A stretch of 64,000 bases of DNA, from positions 1 to 64,000 of the forward strand of contig NZ_BOMZ01000048.1 in NCBI RefSeq assembly GCF_016862455.1. Direction: 5' to 3'. The stretch's first letter is position 1; each line of letters starts with the position of its first letter. This DNA comes from Actinoplanes utahensis. GTDB taxonomy: Bacteria; Actinomycetota; Actinomycetes; Mycobacteriales; Micromonosporaceae. Below, in pieces: positions 23,153 through 31,287 of the stretch. A model generated the notes under the pieces. That model had not been told where the DNA came from. It ran no database searches and saw only the letters and a list, made by a program, of their open reading frames with translations. Made by a program: the position numbers and the translations under genes.

Positions 23153-24286
23153 TCATCCGGTGACCGCGCGGATCGCGGTGGCGACGTCGTCGAGGCGGGG
23201 GGCGGGGATGCCGGCCAGGTTGATGCGGCCGGTCGGTAGGCCGTACACCGCGAACTCGGTCGTGAGGCGGCGCATCGCCGCGGCGTCCAGGGGAAGCGTG
23301 AGGAACATGCCACGCTGCTCCGCGAGACCGGGCAGGCCGAGGCGGCCGGCGAGCCCGTCCCGCAACGTGGTCAGCCGAGCCCGCATCGCGGAAAGCTCGC
23401 CGTGCCAGCCGGCGGCCAGCGCGGGATCGCCGAGGATCTCCTCGACGATCGCGGCGCCGTGCGCGGGCGGCTGCGAATAGCTGGCGCGGGCGATGTTCTC
23501 CAGCAGCGCCCGCGCCTGACCGCGGCGGGCCGGGTCGTCGCTGACCACGAGCGCGCAGCCGGTCCGTTCGCTGTAGAGGCTCCAGGCCTTGGACGCGCTG
23601 ACCGCCACGACGGCGTCCGGCACCGCCCGCAGCAGCCGCCGCATCCCGTCGAGGTCCTCGGTGAGCCCGTCGCCGAGGCCGAAGTACGCCTGGTCGATGA
23701 ACGGCACCACGCCCCGCCGGGTCAGCGCCGCGGCCAGTTCGTCCCACATCGGGGCGGGCATGTTCCAGCCGGTCGGATTGTGGCAGCAGCCCTGCAGGAG
23801 CAGCACGTCACCGGGCCGGGCCTGATCCATCGCGGTCAGCACGTCGCGGACCGGGTGGGTGGCGACACGCAGGCCGGCGGCGGTCAGGATCGCCTGATGG
23901 TTGACGTAGGCGGGAGTGCCCAGGTGGACCGTCCGGTCCGGCCCGGTGGCCGCCAGCAGGTCGGCGAGCAGCCGCAACGCGCCGGTTCCGGCGACCGCCT
24001 GGATCCCGTCGGTCCGCGACTCCAGCCCCGCGTCCGCGAACAGCAGCGCGGTCGTCATCCGGGTGAAGCGCTCGTTGCCGCCCAGACCGACGTACGCCTT
24101 CGATCCGGCCCGCTCGGCGAGCCGCCGTTCCGCCTCCCGCACCGCGCCCATCACCGGCGCGACCCCGGCGTCGTCCCGGTACACGCCGACGATCAGATCC
24201 AATCGGTCCGGGCGGGTGTCACGGGCGCAGTCCGCGGTCAACTGCCAGAGCGGGTCGACGGTGGGTGACGGTGCGGTCAACAACAT
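23153..24286 (-). CDS. Aromatic/aspartate-type aminotransferase (class I)
   Basis: A 377-residue PLP-dependent enzyme of the AspC/TyrB fold. DPLWQLTADC and RLDLIVGVYRDD form the N-terminal segment. The substrate-binding HNPTG is present in GCCHNPTGWN, and the PLP Lys is in SASKAWSLYSERTG, with the C-terminal Arg in LPTGRINLAG. It would move an amino group between an amino acid (aromatic or Asp) and 2-oxoglutarate. Its start lies 68 nt inside the upstream EamA gene, in another frame; because the N-terminal family motif starts at residue 10, the overlap appears genuine. Expression is likely coupled to the exporter. Confidence 0.87.
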   Translation of the reverse strand: MLLTAPSPTVDPLWQLTADCARDTRPDRLDLIVGVYRDDAGVAPVMGAVREAERRLAERAGSKAYVGLGGNERFTRMTTALLFADAGLESRTDGIQAVAGTGALRLLADLLAATGPDRTVHLGTPAYVNHQAILTAAGLRVATHPVRDVLTAMDQARPGDVLLLQGCCHNPTGWNMPAPMWDELAAALTRRGVVPFIDQAYFGLGDGLTEDLDGMRRLLRAVPDAVVAVSASKAWSLYSERTGCALVVSDDPARRGQARALLENIARASYSQPPAHGAAIVEEILGDPALAAGWHGELSAMRARLTTLRDGLAGRLGLPGLAEQRGMFLTLPLDAAAMRRLTTEFAVYGLPTGRINLAGIPAPRLDDVATAIRAVTG

Positions 24287-25157
24287 GGCGAGGGGTTCCT
24301 TGCGGTCGAGAAGGCGGAAGACGGTTGTAGGCGACGACCCCGGCCACGACCAGGACCAGCCCGGCCGCGTCCCGCGGCGCGATCGGCTCGCCCAGCAGCG
24401 GGATCGCGGCGAGCGCGGTGACGACCGGGCTCAGCGCGCCGAGCGTCGCGGCGGTGCGGCCGCCGAGGCGACGGATCGCGACCGGATAGCAGAGACCGGC
24501 CAGCACACCCACGCCGACGCCCTGAACCAGCAGGTAGAGCACGGTGTCGGCGGGGCGGGCGAGCCCGGCGGCCAGGTTCGACGGCAGGACGCCGGTGACG
24601 ATGAGCAGGACGGTCACGAGGCTGGAGGGGAGGCAGAGGGCGAGGGCCGTACCGATCGGATCGAGAACCGTGAGCCGCAGCGCCATGGTGTAGACCGCCC
24701 AGATCAGCCCCGCCAGGAGCAGCACGACGCCGGCCGGCTGGAAACCGGCGGTCGCGACGCCGGCGAGGATCACGGCGAGCGCGGCGGCTTGCGGTTTCGA
24801 GATGGTCGAACGCGTGAGCCGGTACGCGAGAAGCGCCACGAACACCGGAACCGTCCCGGGGATCACCAGCCCCACCAGCGCCGCACTGGTGAGCCGGCCG
24901 GCCAGCGCCGCCACCAGGAAGTACGGCAGTCCCGCTCCGACCAGCAGCCCGGCCAGCACGGCCGGGCGCTCGGCCCGCAGCCGGCGGATCGTCCGCGGGA
25001 TCCACGGCGCCAGCAGCAGCACCGGCACCCCGAACCGGATCAGCGCCGCGTCGGCGGTCGTCAGCGTGGACACGCCGATGCCGCGGACACTGAGCGCGAA
25101 TCCCGCCCACACCATGACGGTCACCGCCATGGCCGCCAGACCCGTGCTCCTGTTCAT
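24219..25157 (-). CDS. EamA family transporter
   Basis: A 312-residue membrane protein with about ten transmembrane helices in two EamA repeats (LAAMAVTVMVWAGFALSVRG opens the first; LLLAGLIWAVYTMALRLTV opens the second). EamA proteins usually export metabolites such as amino acids. The hydrophilic C-terminal 30 residues extend into the aminotransferase gene. The start ATG 25157 lies 82 bp from the divergent Lrp/AsnC gene, a common arrangement for amino-acid exporters with their regulator. The exported compound is probably an amino acid handled by the downstream aminotransferase; this is inference. Confidence 0.83.
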   Translation of the reverse strand: MNRSTGLAAMAVTVMVWAGFALSVRGIGVSTLTTADAALIRFGVPVLLLAPWIPRTIRRLRAERPAVLAGLLVGAGLPYFLVAALAGRLTSAALVGLVIPGTVPVFVALLAYRLTRSTISKPQAAALAVILAGVATAGFQPAGVVLLLAGLIWAVYTMALRLTVLDPIGTALALCLPSSLVTVLLIVTGVLPSNLAAGLARPADTVLYLLVQGVGVGVLAGLCYPVAIRRLGGRTAATLGALSPVVTALAAIPLLGEPIAPRDAAGLVLVVAGVVAYNRLPPSRPQGTPRHVVDRTVTHRRPALAVDRGLRP

Positions 25158-25223
25158 GACTGGCACGCTAGGCGTTTCACCGGGGCAGCCGATTGCTAAA
25201 TCGTGCTCGGTGGAGCCGGTCTT

Positions 25224-25238
25224 TGGCAGAATCTGCCA
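25224..25238. promoter_or_regulatory. Palindromic site in front of the Lrp gene
   Basis: tggcaga-a-tctgcca is a perfect 7-1-7 inverted repeat that ends 1 bp before the ATG of the Lrp/AsnC gene, in the gap shared with the EamA gene. Lrp family proteins bind sites of about 15 bp with such symmetry and often autoregulate. Binding at this position would block translation initiation or RNA polymerase. Confidence 0.55.
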
Positions 25239-25239
25239 C

Positions 25240-25707
25240 ATGCGCGACCTGGACGACATCGATCGGCGGATTCTGCTCGAACTACAGCGCGACGGCCGGC
25301 TCAGCAATCAGGATCTGGCCGACCGGGTCGGGCTGTCCCCGTCGCCGTGCCTGCGGCGGGTGCGGCTGCTGGAGGAGGCCGGGGTGATCGCCGGCTACCG
25401 GGCGGTCGTGGATCAGGAGGCGGTCGGCCTGCCGATCACCGCTTTCGTCCGGATCACCCTGGAGTCGCACGAGTTCGAGCTGGTCGAGCGGGTGGAGGCG
25501 CGGATCCGTCAGGTGCCGGAGATCGTCGAGGCGTACCTGCTCGCCGGTGACCAGGACTACCTGCTGAAGATCACGATCGACTCGTTCGCGTCGTACGAGG
25601 ACTTCGTCCGCACCCGTCTGCGGACCATCCCGGCGCTCGCGTCGATCCAGACCACGTTCGCGTTCGGTGTCACCAAACAGGTGTCCCCACTTCCGAATCT
25701 TTTCTGA
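25240..25707 (+). CDS. Lrp/AsnC family transcriptional regulator
   Basis: A 155-residue protein. The N-terminal HTH (IDRRILLELQRDGRLSNQDL, LSPSPCLRRVRLLEEAGVI) covers residues 6-50, and the RAM ligand-binding domain covers 65-150 (FVRITLESHEFELVERVEAR, EAYLLAGDQDYLLKI). Such proteins sense amino acids and control their transport or breakdown. It is divergent from the EamA/aminotransferase genes with a palindrome between them, so it probably controls that pair and itself. Confidence 0.9.
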   Translation: MRDLDDIDRRILLELQRDGRLSNQDLADRVGLSPSPCLRRVRLLEEAGVIAGYRAVVDQEAVGLPITAFVRITLESHEFELVERVEARIRQVPEIVEAYLLAGDQDYLLKITIDSFASYEDFVRTRLRTIPALASIQTTFAFGVTKQVSPLPNLF

Positions 25708-25758
25708 TCCAGCTGGGTACGGGGGTTATGACCGTTTCCGCCGGACAGAGGAGATCAG

Positions 25759-26145
25759 ATGACTGCCGTCGCCAACCCGGCCACCGTCGCCGAGTGCCTG
25801 CGTGTCGGTGCCGGATTCTCGCAGGGCGACCTGAACTGGCTCGTCGAGCAGTTCGGGACCCTGGATGCCCGCCTGGCCTCCTTCCACGCTGACGCCACCG
25901 CCCTGGAGATCACCGTGAAGGACCGGGCGGCCCGAGGGCAGAAGGTGACCCTGGAGTGCTGGCTCAGTGGTGGCGACAAGATCGTCACGACCTCGTCGGA
26001 GGAGGACCTGCACGCGGCCGTGATGGACGTCCGCGACGACCTGCGGCGCCGGCTCAGCGACGCCAAGACCAAGCACGAGCCCCGGCACAACCGGCACCTG
26101 CGTGAGGTCCCGCAGCCGGAGGACCCCACCGCGCTCGCCGACTGA
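25759..26145 (+). CDS. HPF/RaiA-like ribosome-associated protein
   Basis: A 128-residue protein whose core (residues about 25-105) has the beta-alpha-beta-beta-alpha pattern of the HPF/RaiA family: a short helix (LVEQFGTLDARLASFHAD), ALEITVKDRA, KVTLECWLSGGDKIVTTSS, and the long helix DLHAAVMDVRDDLRRRLSD. Family members bind the 30S subunit and promote hibernation. Overall identity to canonical HPF is low by eye, and the long-HPF C-terminal dimer domain is absent. A strong hairpin follows 10 bp after the stop. Confidence 0.68.
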   Translation: MTAVANPATVAECLRVGAGFSQGDLNWLVEQFGTLDARLASFHADATALEITVKDRAARGQKVTLECWLSGGDKIVTTSSEEDLHAAVMDVRDDLRRRLSDAKTKHEPRHNRHLREVPQPEDPTALAD

Positions 26146-26147
26146 TC

Positions 26148-26309
26148 TCAGCGTCGTGCCCCGGCGGTCCGCCGGGGCACCCCCTTTCCGGCCAGGTGGG
26201 TGGCAAGGGCGCCGGCGAGCCCGACGGCGAAGGCGGCAGCGACCCCGAGGGGTACGAGCAGCACCGCCACCACGAAACAGAACGCCGCGAACCCGATCAG
26301 CCCGCGCAT
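26148..26309 (-). CDS. Possible small transmembrane protein
   Basis: A 53-codon ORF from ATG 26309 (GTG 26312 also possible). It begins MRGLIGFAAFCFVVAVLLVP, continues with a second hydrophobic stretch GVAAAFAVGLAGALATHLAG, and ends in a basic tail with three Arg pairs. The pattern of two membrane segments and a positive C-terminus is protein-like. But it has no clear ribosome binding site, and its 3' end contains the strong hairpin that may serve as the terminator of the HPF-like gene. So it may be spurious. Confidence 0.4.
   Translation of the reverse strand: MRGLIGFAAFCFVVAVLLVPLGVAAAFAVGLAGALATHLAGKGVPRRTAGARR
26156..26180. terminator. Strong hairpin after the HPF-like gene
   Basis: gtgccccggcgg and ccgccggggcac form a perfect 12-bp inverted repeat with a single unpaired base, followed by cccccttt. 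It begins 10 bp after the stop of the HPF-like gene. It resembles an intrinsic terminator with a weak T-tract. Confidence 0.65.
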
Positions 26310-26387
26310 CACCCCGGCCGCCGTCGCGATCGCACGGCCCTAGCCCGTCCGCCGCCGGCCGCCGAGACGGCCGGTGGCGTCCTGACG

Positions 26388-27029
26388 TCAGTGCGCGATC
26401 GGGCAGCCGCCGGTCAGCTTGCCGAGGAACGCGTTCGGGTCGTAGTAGTGCTCGACCTCGAGCAGCTTCAGGTCGTCGTCCACCTTGGCGACGCTCATGC
26501 CGAACATCTCGATGGTCTTCCCGTTCGGCTGGAAGCCGTGGTACTCACCGTCGAACGCGCCCCAGTGCCGCCATTTGAAGGCGACCACCGGCGGCGGGCT
26601 GAGGACCTGGAGGACCTCCCAGTAGAACCCGTTCGGGAACGCGCCGTGGAAGACGTCGTGCTGGCTGTCGAACGACTCCTTGCCGACCCGGTAGAACGGG
26701 CTGTCACCGATGAGCACGTTGTAGCTGCCCTGCTCGGCGATGTCCTTCGCGGAGGCCCAGCCGCCACCGTTGACGTTGGTGCGGAACTTCTCCGACACCA
26801 TCGAGACCCAGGTCGCCGGGTCGTGCTTGTGCGAGACCTCCATCTCGAAGACCTGCACGATGGACTCGACGATCGCCTCCAGCGAGCCGGGCGCGTGCTC
26901 GGTCGTCCGCTGCCCGGGCATCACGGTGTGTGACAGGTGGTAATCGGGGGTGCCGTGGCGGAACTCGGACGGGTCGGCGGCCTCGATCACGGCCGAGCGG
27001 CCCTGCAGCCACAACGGGGTCTCAGACAA
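26388..27029 (-). CDS. SnoaL-like polyketide cyclase / ester cyclase family protein
   Basis: A 213-residue protein from a TTG at 27029 that has a good ribosome binding site (ggaagga, 8 nt spacing); this decides the start over the upstream 27065. The C-terminal 130 residues fit the SnoaL-type NTF2 fold (VFHGAFPNGFYWEVLQVL, VVAFKWRHWGAFDGEYHGF, NGKTIEMFGMSVAKVDDD). The N-terminal 80 residues add a helical lead with HDPATWVSMVSEKF. Members cyclise or hydrolyse polyketide-type substrates, and others have unknown roles. It faces the FAD-dependent oxidoreductase gene across an AT-rich region with an inverted repeat, so the two may be controlled together. Confidence 0.75.
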   Translation of the reverse strand: MSETPLWLQGRSAVIEAADPSEFRHGTPDYHLSHTVMPGQRTTEHAPGSLEAIVESIVQVFEMEVSHKHDPATWVSMVSEKFRTNVNGGGWASAKDIAEQGSYNVLIGDSPFYRVGKESFDSQHDVFHGAFPNGFYWEVLQVLSPPPVVAFKWRHWGAFDGEYHGFQPNGKTIEMFGMSVAKVDDDLKLLEVEHYYDPNAFLGKLTGGCPIAH

Positions 27030-27134
27030 GGGTGGTGTCCTTCCAACGGCTTCTATGAGTCGCACTGCGATTACCGCGCGTAGATCAAAACGGTGATCAC
27101 CCTATCCACCGTGGACCTGTGCGGAAAGACCCCA

Positions 27135-27176
27135 TTGGTTAACACCTATTTGCGAAATGACATACCTATTAACCAA
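27135..27176. promoter_or_regulatory. AT-rich inverted repeat in the SnoaL/FAD-oxidoreductase gap
   Basis: ttggttaa (27135-27142) is repeated inverted as ttaaccaa (27169-27176), 26 nt apart; inside, acctatt occurs twice as a direct repeat. The stretch is strikingly AT-rich for this genome. It lies between two divergent genes and looks like a shared operator and promoter region. Confidence 0.5.
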
Positions 27177-27304
27177 CGACGAAGTCCGCTGCCGGGACCC
27201 CTTTTCGGCGGGCGGTGAACTTCCCGTGACGCGCCCACCATGACCTACAAAACCTAGGGGTTATGTGGTTAAGTTGGGGAAGTCTCACACCCCGGGAGGA
27301 CGCG

Positions 27305-27355
27305 ATGCCGGAGCACTGTACCGAGCGGCCAACGAACGCGGCGGCAACGCGGTGA
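27305..27355 (+). CDS. Upstream 16-codon ORF coupled to the FAD oxidoreductase
   Basis: An ATG at 27305 has the best ribosome binding site of the locus (gggagga, 5-7 nt before it) and reads MPEHCTERPTNAAATR before TGA at 27353-27355. This stop overlaps the GTG start (27352-27354) of the FAD protein in a GTGA arrangement. It could be a translated leader that couples initiation of the main gene. It is too short to be certain; Cys 5 and several Arg/Thr codons are the only features. Confidence 0.4.
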   Translation: MPEHCTERPTNAAATR

Positions 27356-28725
27356 ACAGCACCATCACCCGCGGCCCGAGCGTGGCCGCCCCGACCGAAT
27401 ACAGCCCCGGCACCGTCGCGGTCATCGGCGGCGGCGCCGCCGGATCCCTCACCGCCGCCGCGATCGCCCGCGATCCCGCATGGCGGACAGTGCTGATCTC
27501 CCCGGAGGAACGGCCCGGCCGCGGGGTCGCCTACGGCACCGCCGAACCCTGGCATCTGCTCAACTCCCGGGCGGTCGCGATGAGCGCCGACCCGGACGAC
27601 CCGGGGCATCTGCTGCGCTGGTGCCACGAACGCGGTCTGCCGGCCGATGCGGCGACGTTCCTGCCCCGCACCTGGTACGGCGAGTACCTCGCCGATCACT
27701 TCCGGTCCGCGGCCGGCTCACGGTTGACCCACCACCGGGCCACCGCCACGGGGGTACGCCGCACCGCGCCGGCTTCTCCCGGCGGCGGTTACGTCGTCAC
27801 GGACGACACGGGCGCGGAGATCCGGGTCGACCACGTGGTGCTGGCGCTCGGCAATCCGCCGCCGTGCGTACCGTCGGCGGTCAGCGCGACCGCCCGCCGT
27901 GACGTGGCGTTCGTCGCCGACCCGTGGGCGCCCGGAGCCCTCGGCGCGGTGCCCGCCGACGAGCCGGTGCTGCTGCTCGGTACCGGGCTCACCGCCGTCG
28001 ACGTCGCGCTGACCCTCACCCGGGACGGGCGGACCGTACCCATCGACGCGCTGTCCCGTCGCGGCCTCCCGCCGCTCGCCCACCCCGCCCGGCCCGCGCC
28101 CGCCGTCACCCTCGACCTGCCGTCCTCGCCGATCCTCGCGCCGCTGGTCCGCCGGGTGCGGGAGGCGATCGCCGACGGGGCCGACTGGACCGCGGTGATC
28201 GACCACGTGCGCACCCAGTCGGACCGGCTGTGGGCGGCCCTGGAACCCGACGCCCAGGAGCGATTCCTGCGCCACCTGCAGCGATACTGGGAGGTGCACC
28301 GCCACCGGATGGCGCCGCCGATCGCCGCCCGCATCGCCGGGCTGCGCTCCCAGGGCCTGCTCAACCTGCGCCGCGGCCACCTGACCTCGATCGAACCCGA
28401 CCCGCGGGGCGGTCTGCTCGTCCACCTCCACGGGGAACCGCCGAAGCGATACGGGGCGGTGATCACCTGCACCGGGCCGGGGCCGCTGCCGTGCTCGGCC
28501 GGTCCGCTGCTCGCCGGCCTGATCCGGGACGGTCTGGTCCGCACCGGCCCGCACGGCCTCGGGATCGAGACCGATCCGGACGGACGGGCCGGTCCGGGAC
28601 TGTGGCTGGCCGGGCCGCTGCGTCGTGGTCTGCTGTGGGAGTCGACCGCGGTTCCGGAGATCCGTGGCCAGGCCGCTCGGCTCGCCGCGGCCCTCCCGGC
28701 CCGCGCCTCGGTGGCCGCCGGCTGA
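27352..28725 (+). CDS. FAD/NAD(P)-binding oxidoreductase (NAD_binding_9 type)
   Basis: A 457-residue protein from GTG 27352. The dinucleotide motif VAVIGGGAAGSLTAAAIAR is at about 21-39, then GRGVAYGT and HLLNSRAVAMSA, all features of the FAD-NAD(P)-binding family PF13454. A second nucleotide site is in VLLLGTGLTAVDVALTL (about 210-226). The C-terminus repeats FAD-contact motifs (VITCTGPGP, GLWLAGPL). Members are flavin-dependent enzymes of mostly unknown substrate. The alternative start at 27265 would put the strong ribosome binding site inside the gene, so the GTG coupled to the upstream ORF is preferred. Confidence 0.82.
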   Translation: MNSTITRGPSVAAPTEYSPGTVAVIGGGAAGSLTAAAIARDPAWRTVLISPEERPGRGVAYGTAEPWHLLNSRAVAMSADPDDPGHLLRWCHERGLPADAATFLPRTWYGEYLADHFRSAAGSRLTHHRATATGVRRTAPASPGGGYVVTDDTGAEIRVDHVVLALGNPPPCVPSAVSATARRDVAFVADPWAPGALGAVPADEPVLLLGTGLTAVDVALTLTRDGRTVPIDALSRRGLPPLAHPARPAPAVTLDLPSSPILAPLVRRVREAIADGADWTAVIDHVRTQSDRLWAALEPDAQERFLRHLQRYWEVHRHRMAPPIAARIAGLRSQGLLNLRRGHLTSIEPDPRGGLLVHLHGEPPKRYGAVITCTGPGPLPCSAGPLLAGLIRDGLVRTGPHGLGIETDPDGRAGPGLWLAGPLRRGLLWESTAVPEIRGQAARLAAALPARASVAAG

Positions 28726-28801
28726 CGCCTTCACCGCGGGAACGCGGCGGCCACCGGTGCGGATCGCATCGGTGGCCGCCGGGTTCAGGCCGATGTTCGG
28801 G

Positions 28802-31024
28802 TCAGGGGTAGGCCACGACCTGGCGCGGGGTGGTGTTGCCGGCCGGGTTGGGGACGGCGCCGCCGGTGTCGTTGACGACGTTGGCGATGGTGCCGACGTC
28901 GCCGAGGGAGACCGTGAGGATGCTGCGCAGCCGGACGCCGGAGCGGATCGGCACCTCGAACGCCCGGTCGACGCGGACGCTGGGGTTCACGTTGAAGTAG
29001 GCGTACGAGCCGCCGCCCCAGAGTTCGTGGTCGGTCACGGCGTCGGCGACCTTGTAGGCGGCATAGCCGTTCCCGCGGGGTCCGATCCAGGCCGCCTGGT
29101 TGGGCACGTCGTACGGCTTCTCGTTCTGGAAGAAGATCGTCTTGCCGCGGTTGCCGTTCCAGATCACCTCGTACTTCTGGTAGTGCTCGACGAACAGGCC
29201 GGTGGCGAGGACGTCGTCACCGTTCACCACCAGGCCGGTGTCGCCGGTGTTGACCGCCCAGCCGGTGGGCGCGCCGCCGTGGTCGGCCCGCCAGGCCCAG
29301 ATGTGGTCGATGATCGTGTCGTCGCTGTGCACCGCGAGGGTGGTGGTGGCCTTGCCCTGGACGCTGCTGCCGATGCGGAAGAAGACGTCCTGGAGGCTGA
29401 TCGGGTTCGCGGCGTGGTCGGTGTGGACGCCCGCCCGGCCGACGCTCATCAACGTCGGGCTGTTGGTGGTGCCCGCGTCGAAGGTCAATCCGCTGACCTT
29501 GACACCGTCGACGTCGGCGACGTTCAGGGCCTCGATCCCGTTGTTCGGGATCAGGGTCGGGAAGCCGATGCCGGTGACCACGGTGTTCGGGCGGGTCACC
29601 CGGATGGTCTCGTCGAGCGAGTAGGTGCCCGGGGTGAAGAACAGGTTCAGGCCCTGGGCGAGCGCGGCGTTGATCCGGGCGGCGCTGTCACCCGGCTTGG
29701 CGACGTAGAACTCCCGCATCGGGATCGAGGTCCCGGCGGTGTTCGGCCAGTTGGCGCCGGCGGAGTTGCGCCGCAGAGCGGGCACGAAGACGCGGTAGAG
29801 GCCGGCGCTGTCGACGTACAGGTACGGCTTCTCCCGGGTCACCGGCGTGGTGGCGAGGGTGGTGTGCGGCGGGTTGGGGAACGCGTTGGCCGGGGCGCCC
29901 TGGACGCCGGAGAAGACCATGTTCCAGACGCCGCCGTCCCAGCGCGCGATCCGGCTGTCCCGGGTGTACCACTGCTGCTGGGAGCCGGAGGAGACGACGC
30001 CGTCGACGACCGAGTCGGCGAGGTAGCCACCGCTGGAGTAGCCCTGCCCGTTGTCCTGGTTGGACGGCGCCAGGGTCAGATTGCCCTTGATGTGCACGCG
30101 GCGCATGGGGGCGGCCTGGGAGACGGCCCACCGGTTGGTGCCGCCCTCGGGCACGATCGACAGGTTCTCCATGCTGCGCCAGAAGTTCTGGGTGGCGTTC
30201 GACTCGTCGCCGTAGTTCCAGCCGGAGTCGACGTTCACCGCGCCGTTGATCGTCACGTCGTCGGGGTTGAGCCCGAGGCCGGCGATCGTGGTGTAGAACC
30301 CGACGTTGGCCCACACCCGCCCGTAGGTCCCGGGTTTGAAGAGGAACACGTGGCGCTGGGTTCCGAACTGGGCGGTCGGGCTGCGCAGCTGCGCGTTGAA
30401 AGCCTGGTCGACCGCGGACTGGATGGTCGACGCCGCGGTGCCCGGCTCGAAGATCCGCACGTTCGGCCCGAGATCGGGCGTGTCCGAGGTCGGGATCGTC
30501 GGGGTGGTGCCGCTGCCGAAGACCTGGAACTCCCAGAGAGAGTAGCCGTACGGGGTGGCGCGGGTGGTGCCGCTCATCCGCACGTACCGGCCGCTGCCGG
30601 TGACGTTCAGGGTCTGGACGCCGGCTCGGCCCACGGTGACCGGGCTGATGTCGGTCCAGCTCGTGCCGTTCGGGGAGGTCTGGATGGTGAAGGCCGAGGC
30701 GTACGCCGCCTCCCAGTTCAGCACGATCTGGCTGATCGACTGGGTGCTGCCCAGGTCGACCTGCAACCACTGGGGGTCGGCGAACGTGCTGGACCAGCGG
30801 GTGCCGGTGTCGCCGTCGACGGCGGCGGAGGCAGGGAAGGCGGCGCTCTCGACCGAGGAGGCGGAGGCCGGCTTGCCCTGCGACAGCGGGACGTCCGCGG
30901 CGCTGGCGGTGCCGGCGACCGAGGCGACGGTGATGCCGAGGGTGGCGGCGAGGACGCCGCTCAACACGATCCGACCGCGGCGCCGGGATCTCTGCGGTGG
31001 GGAAATCGGTGTCGGGGGTGTCAT
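28802..31024 (-). CDS. Secreted discoidin (F5/8 type C) / beta-helix protein
   Basis: A 740-residue exported protein. The signal peptide includes RRRGRIVLSGVLAATLGI, with cleavage after ASA near residue 42. Residues 44-170 form a discoidin/CBM32 domain (DGDTGTRWSSTFADPQWLQV, FTIQTSPNGTSWTDI, LWEFQVFG), which usually binds carbohydrate. Residues 185-740 are parallel beta-helix-like, with pectate-lyase-type steps (NGIEALNVADVDGVKVSGL, VFLFKPGTYGRVWANVG). Architecture resembles two-lobed beta-helix glycanases (GH55-like). I cannot place catalytic residues. A LacI-type palindrome lies 80 bp upstream, which would suit a sugar-regulated polysaccharide-degrading enzyme. Confidence 0.82.
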   Translation of the reverse strand: MTPPTPISPPQRSRRRGRIVLSGVLAATLGITVASVAGTASAADVPLSQGKPASASSVESAAFPASAAVDGDTGTRWSSTFADPQWLQVDLGSTQSISQIVLNWEAAYASAFTIQTSPNGTSWTDISPVTVGRAGVQTLNVTGSGRYVRMSGTTRATPYGYSLWEFQVFGSGTTPTIPTSDTPDLGPNVRIFEPGTAASTIQSAVDQAFNAQLRSPTAQFGTQRHVFLFKPGTYGRVWANVGFYTTIAGLGLNPDDVTINGAVNVDSGWNYGDESNATQNFWRSMENLSIVPEGGTNRWAVSQAAPMRRVHIKGNLTLAPSNQDNGQGYSSGGYLADSVVDGVVSSGSQQQWYTRDSRIARWDGGVWNMVFSGVQGAPANAFPNPPHTTLATTPVTREKPYLYVDSAGLYRVFVPALRRNSAGANWPNTAGTSIPMREFYVAKPGDSAARINAALAQGLNLFFTPGTYSLDETIRVTRPNTVVTGIGFPTLIPNNGIEALNVADVDGVKVSGLTFDAGTTNSPTLMSVGRAGVHTDHAANPISLQDVFFRIGSSVQGKATTTLAVHSDDTIIDHIWAWRADHGGAPTGWAVNTGDTGLVVNGDDVLATGLFVEHYQKYEVIWNGNRGKTIFFQNEKPYDVPNQAAWIGPRGNGYAAYKVADAVTDHELWGGGSYAYFNVNPSVRVDRAFEVPIRSGVRLRSILTVSLGDVGTIANVVNDTGGAVPNPAGNTTPRQVVAYP

Positions 31025-31103
31025 GTTCCTGCCTATCGACGGGTTGCCGCGCGTCTACGGGGAGCGACGTGCGGCAGGGGGAGGTGGTGTGCGGCGCTTC
31101 TCA

Positions 31104-31115
31104 GAGAGCGCTCTC
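31104..31115. promoter_or_regulatory. LacI-type operator candidate (gagagcgctctc)
   Basis: A perfect 12-bp palindrome with the central CG that is usual for LacI-family operators; actinomycete sugar regulators such as CebR bind the related tgggagcgctccca. It lies about 80 bp upstream of the secreted discoidin/beta-helix gene. No LacI gene is in the window. Confidence 0.45.
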
Positions 31116-31287
31116 CCCGTCAGTGTCATCGGACTGTCTCGACCCGTCAATATGCTGGCAACAAACTCGGGTTCCGGAACCGGGGGGGCGACCCGCGCAT
31201 TTGCGGATCCGAATGCAACCCGAGCCGAAGATGCGGTCGGTGACGGGACGAGAAGGGGGCAGATGCGAGGACGATAGAGTCTGCGAC

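Noticed and set aside
28625..31243. An 872-residue plus-strand ORF
   Set aside because: Composition is Val/Gly/Arg/Asp-rich with no motifs, and it covers the discoidin/beta-helix gene on the opposite strand, which has a signal peptide and domains.
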